45,432 nt of DNA from Xylanibacter brevis ATCC 19188 (GTDB lineage Bacteria; Bacteroidota; Bacteroidia; Bacteroidales; Bacteroidaceae): NCBI RefSeq assembly GCF_000621725.1, contig NZ_JHXM01000023.1:1-45432 (forward strand). Direction: 5' to 3'. A program made the position numbers and the translations under genes. The notes under the pieces were generated by a model. That model ran no database searches, was not told the DNA's origin, and saw only the letters and a program-made list of their open reading frames with translations. This document shows positions 39,380 through 45,432 of this stretch, in pieces (the first letter of the stretch is position 1; each line of letters opens with the position of its first letter).

Positions 39380-41101
39380 TCATCCTTTCAACTGACAGGG
39401 TATCCAAAGCCAGAACGTAGAGCCGTGGCCCTCGCCCTCGCTGGTGACACCAATATCTCCGTTACAACGCTCGGCAATGCTCTTGCTGATGCTCAGTCCC
39501 AGTCCGGTACCCTGAACAAAGTCGTTGAGCTTCACGAAGCGTTTGAATACATCTGCTTGTTTGTCTTTCGGGATGCCAGCGCCAGTGTCTTCACAATAGA
39601 TGTAAAGACCCTTCTCGCTGTCGGATGGCCTGTTGGGACAGGTGGTGTATTGATAGCCCACCTTGATATGTCCCTCCTTTGTATATTTCACAGCGTTGGT
39701 CACGAAGTTGGTGACCACCTGCTGGATGCGTCCTTTGTCTATGCAGGTGTTGAACGACTGATAAGTGTTTTCTGCGATGAACGTTACGTTAGGATCCTGC
39801 ACGCGCTGTCGCAAGGTCTCACAGATATCGTTGAATGCCACGGCGAAGTCCACATCTTCCGGATGGATAGACTGTGGTCCCTGGTTCATATCGGAAGCTT
39901 CGAGGATGTCGTCGATGAGTCGCATCAGCATGTCGCAGTTGTTGCGGATGATGCGGATGAACTCCTGTCGGTCCTCGGGCACATCGACCATCTGCAGCAG
40001 GTCAGAGAACCCCACGATGGCATTCAGCGGTGTGCGTATTTCGTGGGTCATGTTGGCTAGGAAGGCACTCTTCAGTCGGCCCGAATTCTCGGCGCGCTGC
40101 GTCTCCTCCTTCAGTTTCTCCTGTGCTTCCATCAGTTCGCTGACATCCTTCACGATGCCCATGTAGCCCGTCTTCTGTCCGTCTTCATTATGGAAAGGAA
40201 TACCGCTGATCAGGTACCACCCAGACTGGTCGTCGAGGAAGGTGCGGTCGAAGAGGTGCACCGTGTTGAGAGGCTTGTTGCTGCTCAGCAGTTCGCCCAA
40301 AGCTTGAGCTGCCTGTTGACGCTGCGAAATGTTGATGGAAGAGAGATACTCCTCGAAAGTCTCTGTATAGCCCTTGTCGCGCAGCGACTGTGAGAAGTGT
40401 ATGATACCCTCTTTGTCGATGGTGTGCCATACAAACATCTTGCTGCTCTCCAGCAGGTAGTGCAGTTCACTCTCGTATTTCAAAATGGTGCTGTTGGCAT
40501 CCTGCAGCTCTTTGTCGCGGTGCTGCTGTTCCAGATACGTCTTGCGCTCGTCGGTGATGTCGCGTGCGGCAAACATGTAGAAAGCACGGTTGCCCTCGTT
40601 GTCGAAGACAGGACGTATCTTGGCCTCGATAAACTGGTCAATGCCTATCTCCGGCTGATACATGTGCTGGCAGACGTGGAATTCTTCAGTCCTGTCGCGT
40701 TCGAAGTCTTTCTCCAGATGCGGCGTGTCAAACATGTTGACGTTGAGGTAGTATGTGTCGCCTTTATCGTCGAAATTACAAAGTTTGCGCATGGCTGGGT
40801 TCACATCTATCAAGGTGCCGTCGGGGGTGTAGAACGACATGGCAGATAGCGTACTCTCGAAAGCCCTTTTGTAGTTTTTGCCAAGTTCCGTCAGTTGGGC
40901 ATCGGGCTGTTCCTCCTCATTGTTAATCTCATGGTGCTCCACGTAGTGAGTGATGGCCTTGAGCATTCGGTTCTTAGATGTTGTAATGGCCAATTGCCTG
41001 TTCACTATGAAGAAAGCCACGGTCAGGATGATCCCCATCCCGACGATGACCAGGATGTTGATGGTGATGAATGATGCAAAGATCGTGTTCAGCAGTATCA
41101 T
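39380..41101 (-). CDS. PAS-domain sensor histidine kinase
   Basis: A 573-residue kinase. One membrane helix near residues 8-32, two PAS-like domains (about 85-190 and 215-335), then the HisKA H-box FLANMTHEIRTPLNAIVGF, the N-box NFVTNAVKYTKEG, G1 YCEDTGAGIP and G2 GTGLGLSI, so all catalytic motifs are intact. It overlaps the upstream kinase gene by 4 nt (ATGA), so the two are co-translated. No receiver domain or response regulator is nearby; the phosphate acceptor must be elsewhere. The ligand is unknown. Confidence 0.92.
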   Translation of the reverse strand: MILLNTIFASFITINILVIVGMGIILTVAFFIVNRQLAITTSKNRMLKAITHYVEHHEINNEEEQPDAQLTELGKNYKRAFESTLSAMSFYTPDGTLIDVNPAMRKLCNFDDKGDTYYLNVNMFDTPHLEKDFERDRTEEFHVCQHMYQPEIGIDQFIEAKIRPVFDNEGNRAFYMFAARDITDERKTYLEQQHRDKELQDANSTILKYESELHYLLESSKMFVWHTIDKEGIIHFSQSLRDKGYTETFEEYLSSINISQRQQAAQALGELLSSNKPLNTVHLFDRTFLDDQSGWYLISGIPFHNEDGQKTGYMGIVKDVSELMEAQEKLKEETQRAENSGRLKSAFLANMTHEIRTPLNAIVGFSDLLQMVDVPEDRQEFIRIIRNNCDMLMRLIDDILEASDMNQGPQSIHPEDVDFAVAFNDICETLRQRVQDPNVTFIAENTYQSFNTCIDKGRIQQVVTNFVTNAVKYTKEGHIKVGYQYTTCPNRPSDSEKGLYIYCEDTGAGIPKDKQADVFKRFVKLNDFVQGTGLGLSISKSIAERCNGDIGVTSEGEGHGSTFWLWIPCQLKG

Positions 41102-43080
41102 AGTGAAGCCTTTCTTTCAATTGTTATTGCACTACATGGCAGGGTGATAACCACGGCTGTGCCCTTTCCTTCCTCCGAGTACACACTGATGGTGCCACCC
41201 ATCTGCTGGAGTAGTTCCTTGCAGATGGCCAGTTCCAGACCCGTACCCTTGTTCATGCCAGAGACGAAGCGTTCGAAGATGTGGGGCAGATTTTCCTTCT
41301 TGATGCCACATCCCGTATCTTCGATGGTGATAAACAGCTTTCCGTCGATATAGTCGTAGCGCGCATTGATAGAGCCCTGGTCCGTATAGGTGGCTGCGTT
41401 CTCAATGATTTTGCGGATGACATAGCCCACATGTGTGTCGTCGATTTCCACGAAGAGCTGGTTGTAGGGCTGTTCGATGTTGAGTTTCACGCCCTCTTTC
41501 TCGTGCTCTTCCCATCCCTTCTGACAGTGGTTCACGAACGACTTACAGAAGTCTGTGGCTTTGGGATTGATCTCAATCATCTGTGCATCCAGTCGCGAAA
41601 GGAACAGGATGTCGTTGATGAGTCGCAGCAAGTGCGCTGAGTTGTTTTTGATCTCCTCGATGAACACCTGCTCGTCCTCTGGTGATGCCGCCTCGTCAAA
41701 CAGTTCGGCAAAGCCGACAACGGTGTTCAGTGGCGTGCGAATCTCGTGACTCATATTGCGCAGGAACGTGTTCTTAATGCTCTCCACTTCTTGTGCGCGT
41801 GCCGTCTCGATGGCCAGCAGATGCTCGGTCCATTTTGTCTGGCTCACATCTCGGCAGATGCCAAAGTAAGACATCACCTGGCCTTGTTCATCGAAGACCG
41901 GCAGCAGGTCGAACTGCAGGTAAAGCACCTCTGTCCCTTTGTTACGGATGATGGTCTTGATATTGGTGGTGATGGGGTTCGATGTCCTGTTGTCCAGCAG
42001 CTTGAAAGTGTGTGTGAGCGTGCGCTTATAGGCATCGTCCACAAACACCATGCATCGTGCCTGGGTCAGCGTGTGGAGTTCCTTGTGGTTGCCATCAAAG
42101 ATAGTCAGGTCGTGGGTGGTAGGTGAATACTTGATGATGCGCAGACCGCCCACCTGTAGGATATAGTCGATGTTGTTGATATAGCTTGTGATCTCCTTGT
42201 TGACAACATCCAGTTGACGCGTGCCCTCTTTCAGTTTGCGGAAGGCATGGACAAACTCGCCCATGTCTCGCCCTGTGCTAAAGATATATTCCAGCTTGCC
42301 GTTCTCGTCGAAGACAGGCTTGAGCTGCATCTCGATATACACTGGTGGTTGGTCGGGTTGAGGCATGGCGGTGGTGCAGATATACACCTCGCGCTTTTTC
42401 ATCTCCTCGATGATCGACTCGTCAAAGCTGTTGGATAGGGTGATGTTGCTGGCAATCAGTTCTTCGTGCGTCATGCGCAGAATCTTGGCCGACTCCTCGT
42501 TGACGTCGAGCATGGTGCCGTCGGGGGCAAAGATGGCCAGACCGGCAAAAGAAGAATCAAAGATGTTCTGGTAGCGCAGCAGCACATCTTTCTCTTGACT
42601 GATGCGCTGATGCTCTTTGGTGATGTCACGGCGAGCGCCAAAGATCAAATACGGTTTACCGTTGGGACGGCGGTATAACGACAAGTCCAGACTGAAGTAG
42701 CGTGTCTCGTGCTTCTCGTTGGTCTCGTCTTCGTCCTGGATGAGCAGTGTCACCTTCTCCTCCTGGTTGTTGATCAGTCGGCCGAAGGCCTCGTTGACAC
42801 GTGTGAAGTCACCGTGCAAGTAATTGCGTGCAAACTCCAGTGCCCTCATCGTCTTGCAGGGGCGCCCTTCATCATCAATCCACGAAAACGTCTGTCGGTC
42901 CACGTGATACACCCATATCTTCATGTTCAGGGGTGCAATGATTTTCGACAGCTTGTTCGACATCCTGGCGTTCTCCTGCCTTTTCTTCACCTCTTTGCGG
43001 TGCACATAGAAAAGGTAGCCTCCTGTTGAAAAGAACAGGAGCAAACAGATGACGTTGATGATGAAAGGTGTTAGTAGCAA
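41098..43080 (-). CDS. Multi-PAS sensor histidine kinase
   Basis: A 660-residue kinase with an N-terminal membrane helix (residues 4-27), three PAS-like domains (about 45-155, 165-285, 290-420), H-box FLRNMSHEIRTPLNTVVGF, N-box KIIENAATYTDQG, G1 IEDTGCGIKKENLP and G2 GTGLELAI. The N-box keeps the key Asn; G2 has GLEL instead of GLGL, a mild change. It is the first gene of a two-kinase operon with 39380-41101. The pairing of two similar PAS kinases suggests heterodimers or a duplicated gene. Confidence 0.92.
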   Translation of the reverse strand: MLLTPFIINVICLLLFFSTGGYLFYVHRKEVKKRQENARMSNKLSKIIAPLNMKIWVYHVDRQTFSWIDDEGRPCKTMRALEFARNYLHGDFTRVNEAFGRLINNQEEKVTLLIQDEDETNEKHETRYFSLDLSLYRRPNGKPYLIFGARRDITKEHQRISQEKDVLLRYQNIFDSSFAGLAIFAPDGTMLDVNEESAKILRMTHEELIASNITLSNSFDESIIEEMKKREVYICTTAMPQPDQPPVYIEMQLKPVFDENGKLEYIFSTGRDMGEFVHAFRKLKEGTRQLDVVNKEITSYINNIDYILQVGGLRIIKYSPTTHDLTIFDGNHKELHTLTQARCMVFVDDAYKRTLTHTFKLLDNRTSNPITTNIKTIIRNKGTEVLYLQFDLLPVFDEQGQVMSYFGICRDVSQTKWTEHLLAIETARAQEVESIKNTFLRNMSHEIRTPLNTVVGFAELFDEAASPEDEQVFIEEIKNNSAHLLRLINDILFLSRLDAQMIEINPKATDFCKSFVNHCQKGWEEHEKEGVKLNIEQPYNQLFVEIDDTHVGYVIRKIIENAATYTDQGSINARYDYIDGKLFITIEDTGCGIKKENLPHIFERFVSGMNKGTGLELAICKELLQQMGGTISVYSEEGKGTAVVITLPCSAITIERKASL

Positions 43081-43105
43081 GGCTTTTTAGTTATTTAGCG
43101 TTGTC

Positions 43106-43564
43106 TTACTTGTTGAGAATCTTTTTGACCTCGTTACCAATCTTCACGAGATAGACGCCTTTTTTCAGCGAGTTAGCACTGAGTGTGACAGATTCATTGG
43201 CTTTAAAAATCTCCTCGCCTTTCAGGTCGTATATGGTGCAGCGCTCGCCTTTGGCAATCTCAATGCGCAGCACACCATCGCGCAACTCAAACTTCGAAGC
43301 CATGTTCTGAGAGGTAATGCTTGTGAGGTCGCCAGCAGAGAAAAACATCTTCGACAGGCCAGAGAGAGGCAGACGCTGGGTGGTGCCATCGGTCATGGAG
43401 AGAATCATGTCGGAAGCATCGAACGTGATCTTGTTGATCTTGCTCACCTCAAAATTGCTGGCAGCACCATCCTGACTGACGGTCAGATAGGCAAAATTAT
43501 CGGCCATCATTTGGGTGCTGACTGTGAGCAGCAGTGCTGTGATTAAACTTCTTAAAACCTTCAT
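43106..43564 (-). CDS. Small secreted protein with type IX (type A-like) C-terminal sorting tail
   Basis: Start taken at ATG 43562-43564, which gives a signal peptide (MKVLRSLITALLLTVSTQMMA) and leaves the -7 element outside the gene; an upstream frame from 43588 would run through the promoter. The 152-residue protein has a short beta-rich middle (FEVSKINKITFDASDMILS) and the end IYDLKGEEIF followed by LKKGVYLVKIGNEVKK, close to Por-type sorting tails of Bacteroidales. Many such short proteins are almost only a tail; function is unknown. It precedes the kinase operon on the same strand by 26 bp. Confidence 0.75.
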   Translation of the reverse strand: MKVLRSLITALLLTVSTQMMADNFAYLTVSQDGAASNFEVSKINKITFDASDMILSMTDGTTQRLPLSGLSKMFFSAGDLTSITSQNMASKFELRDGVLRIEIAKGERCTIYDLKGEEIFKANESVTLSANSLKKGVYLVKIGNEVKKILNK

Positions 43565-43585
43565 ACCTTTATAATAAATTTGTGG

Positions 43586-43593
43586 CAAAGATA
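43586..43593 (-). promoter_or_regulatory. -7 element TATCTTTG of the small secreted protein and kinase operon
   Basis: CAAAGATA on the + strand is TATCTTTG on the - strand, 21 bp before the start codon at 43564, giving a very short leader. The kinases downstream may share this promoter. Confidence 0.6.
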
Positions 43594-43654
43594 TAAATTA
43601 TTTTGGAAAAAGTGAGCATTTCCTTTGTTTTTTTACAAAAAAAAATCCTTTTTG

Positions 43655-43685
43655 TTGCTCAATCAAAATAAAACCACTAAATTTG
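43655..43685 (+). promoter_or_regulatory. Promoter of frr, TTG-N20-TAAATTTG
   Basis: TTG at 43655-43657 and TAAATTTG at 43678-43685 match both promoter parts with normal spacing. The start site would be near 43692, 20 nt before the frr ATG. Confidence 0.7.
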
Positions 43686-43711
43686 TCAACAGAAAATTAA
43701 ATCACATTATT

Positions 43712-44272
43712 ATGATAGACGTAAAAGAGACATTAAGTAAAAGTGAAGAGCGCATGGAGATGGCCGCTATGTACCTGGAGGAAGAGCTGAGCCGCATCCG
43801 TGCCGGACGTGCCAACGTGGCCATCCTCGATGGTGTGCGCGTGGAGTCATACGGAAGCAGAGTGCCCCTGAACCAGGTGGCCACCGTGAACTGTCCCGAT
43901 GCGCGTACCATTGCCATCAAGCCTTGGGACAAGAAGCAGATTCGCGATATTGAAAAGGCCATCATGGACAGCGATGTAGGCATCACCCCCGAGAACAATG
44001 GCGAGGTGATCCGCTTGGCGCTGCCTCAGCCCACCGAGGAGCGTCGTCGTGACCTGGTGAAGCAGTGCAACAAGATTGCCGAGAAGGCTAAGGTTGAGGT
44101 GCGCAACGTGCGTTCTGACGTGAAAGACAAGCTGAAGAAGGCCATCAAAGACGGTCTGAGCGAGGACAACGAGAAGGATGCCGAGGCCGAGTTGCAGAAG
44201 TTGCACGACAAGTACATCAAGAAGCTCGACGAGCTGATTGAGGCCAAGAACAAGGAGATTATGACGGTTTAA
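43712..44272 (+). CDS. frr: Ribosome recycling factor
   Basis: Start taken at ATG 43712 ([15 protein letters not shown]); a frame from 43625 passes through the promoter and is not credible. The 186-residue length is normal. [20 protein letters not shown] and [15 protein letters not shown], then [32 protein letters not shown] and the C-terminal helix are conserved RRF features. It splits post-termination ribosomes together with EF-G. It overlaps rsgA by one base (TAATG), so both ribosome factors are translated together. Confidence 0.97.
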   Translation: MIDVKETLSKSEERMEMAAMYLEEELSRIRAGRANVAILDGVRVESYGSRVPLNQVATVNCPDARTIAIKPWDKKQIRDIEKAIMDSDVGITPENNGEVIRLALPQPTEERRRDLVKQCNKIAEKAKVEVRNVRSDVKDKLKKAIKDGLSEDNEKDAEAELQKLHDKYIKKLDELIEAKNKEIMTV

Positions 44273-45192
44273 TGAAAGGACTGGTCATTAAGAATACAGG
44301 CAGCTGGTACACCGTCCGTATGGACGATGGCCAGCTGCTTGATTGTAAGATAAAGGGTAACTTCCGTCTGAAGGGCATTCGCACCACCAACCCCGTGGCC
44401 GTTGGCGACCGTGTGGAGGTGAATGGAGAAGGCTGGATTGTGGAGATAGAAGATCGCCGTAACTATATTATCCGAAAGAGTATCAACCTGTCGAAGCAGA
44501 GTCATATCCTGGCGGCTAATGTGGATCAGGCTTTCCTTGTTGTAACTATCAGTAGACCAGAAACTTCAACTACGTTTATTGATCGTTTTCTCGCGTCGGC
44601 CGAGGCCTATCGTGTTCCCGTGGTGTTGGTGTTCAACAAGACCGACCTGCTGGATGCCGACGAGCTGCGCTACCAACAGATGATGGTGACACTCTATGAG
44701 ACCATCGGTTATGAGTGTCGTCAGATCTCTGCCAGCACGGGTGAGGGCGTGGACGACCTGCGACAGATGTTGGAAGGCAAGGTGACTTTGCTGAGCGGCA
44801 ACAGTGGTGTGGGCAAGTCAACACTGATCAACCGATTGGCGCCCCATGCTAATCTGCGCACTTCTGAGATTAGCGATGCCCACAACACGGGTATGCACAC
44901 CACGACATTCAGTGAGATGATACCCATCGAACCTTCTGGCTACCTCATTGACACACCGGGTATCAAGGGTTTTGGTACCTTCGACATGGAGCCTGAAGAG
45001 ATCACGGGGTATTTCAAGGAGATCTTCCGTTTTTCGCAGGACTGCCGTTTCTCTAACTGTACGCATACGCACGAGCCTGGTTGTGCTGTGCTCAAGGCTC
45101 TGGAGAACCACTATATTGCTGCCAGTCGTTATCAGTCTTACCTCTCCATGCTGAATGACAAGGAAGAGGGAAAATACCGCGAGGGATTCTAG
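44272..45192 (+). CDS. rsgA: Ribosome small-subunit biogenesis GTPase RsgA
   Basis: A 306-residue circularly permuted GTPase that assists late 30S maturation. An OB-fold N-terminus is followed by [12 protein letters not shown] (G4), [14 protein letters not shown] (G1), and [12 protein letters not shown] (G3) in the permuted order. [10 protein letters not shown] is the G2 region. The C-terminal zinc site is visible as [16 protein letters not shown] (Cys, Cys, His, Cys). Length is normal and the start is set by overlap with frr. It is the last gene in the window. Confidence 0.97.
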   Translation: MKGLVIKNTGSWYTVRMDDGQLLDCKIKGNFRLKGIRTTNPVAVGDRVEVNGEGWIVEIEDRRNYIIRKSINLSKQSHILAANVDQAFLVVTISRPETSTTFIDRFLASAEAYRVPVVLVFNKTDLLDADELRYQQMMVTLYETIGYECRQISASTGEGVDDLRQMLEGKVTLLSGNSGVGKSTLINRLAPHANLRTSEISDAHNTGMHTTTFSEMIPIEPSGYLIDTPGIKGFGTFDMEPEEITGYFKEIFRFSQDCRFSNCTHTHEPGCAVLKALENHYIAASRYQSYLSMLNDKEEGKYREGF

Positions 45193-45215
45193 GTAGTATT
45201 GAGGTTGGCGGATAG

Positions 45216-45432
45216 ACGGCACGCTGTCGCGTGGAAATTATACAAAATTGAGTTCAGAATTTCTCAGGTTATAAAAAAATATCATGTAGAATTTTGGATC
45301 AGATTTTGAAAAATTTGACTTTCCCTGTCGGCCGTCGAGCTATACCTTCCCTGCGTAGCAGGCTTGAGATAGAAGAGATACGGCACGCTGTCGCGTGGAA
45401 ATTATACAAAATTGAGTTCAGAATTTCTCAGG
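45216..45432 (+). repeat. Direct repeat (offset 164 bp) containing the AT-rich dispersed module
   Basis: The 53-bp segment from 45216 (ACGGCACGCTGTCGCGTGG onward, ending TTCTCAGG at 45268) occurs again from 45380 to the window edge, identical over its visible length. Between them lies a module with CAGATTTTGAAAAATTTG, related to the repeats within the primase-like gene, and a CTTCCCTGCG-AGCAGG segment also found near 18150-18175. The repeat probably continues outside the window. No gene was seen. Confidence 0.85.

Noticed and set aside
1..45432. tRNA or rRNA genes
   Set aside because: No rRNA-like stretch and no convincing cloverleaf with a TTCRANNC loop was seen by eye; a tRNAscan run would settle short cases.

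Overview
The window looks like a chromosomal segment of a Bacteroidales bacterium, most probably Prevotella or a close relative. The evidence is the many TAnnTTTG-type -7 promoter elements, secreted proteins with type IX-like tails, the HU-like/smalltalk/amidase/DUF4248 gene set, a Bacteroidetes-type L-rhamnose locus, and the protein sequences themselves. No rRNA, tRNA or CRISPR array was recognised. Family names come from sequence recall and visible motifs, not from a search.

Left part (1-15000): the 3' part of a hipA-like kinase gene, a sugar aminotransferase (DegT family), two small ORFs, then a dense defence-type island on the + strand. The island starts with a 1271-aa P-loop NTPase of STAND/NACHT type, a TIR-domain protein with an in-frame amber codon near its presumed start, and a PutAbiC-like membrane protein. 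It continues with a PIN-domain protein, a three-Cys-motif (Gp37/Gp68-like) protein, its partner TcmP and an Mrr-like nuclease. These seven genes are tightly packed and could be one transcript. A second unit follows with its own promoter element: an OLD-like AAA ATPase overlapping a small TOPRIM-like protein. This island is the best candidate for an undescribed immune system.

Middle (14900-27300): a mosaic region bracketed by two inverted, nearly identical 45-bp palindromic elements. It holds a small CCCC-containing protein, an orphan HipB-like repressor with three regularly spaced operators, and a RAYT-type Y1 transposase with two long REP-like repeats. On the - strand it carries a P-loop ATPase, a CHC2 primase-like protein, a DUF4248-like protein, an HU-like protein, a 30-aa smalltalk peptide and an amidase. 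It also holds a pseudogene with an internal stop, a structured candidate RNA or leader, and three secreted proteins (beta-helix-like, 72-aa repeats, Ig/RCC1-like).

Right part (27300-45432): mostly housekeeping and metabolism. It contains an AlkZ-related protein overlapping a uracil-DNA-glycosylase-family protein, a flavodiiron protein, a degenerate histidine-kinase-like protein, a membrane-bound nucleotide-sugar 4,6-dehydratase, rhaA and rhaB, an NhaD antiporter, an AraC-type regulator, two overlapping PAS sensor kinases, a small secreted tail protein, frr and rsgA.

A recurring theme is dispersed modular repeats: heptamer (GTGAGAR)n tracts joined to 15-nt mini-hairpins, and AT-rich modules. 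They lie between genes and also inside genes in frame, in the glycosylase, the primase-like gene and the ends of the flavodiiron and dehydratase genes. One stem position of the mini-hairpin varies three ways with pairing preserved, which suggests the structure itself is selected.
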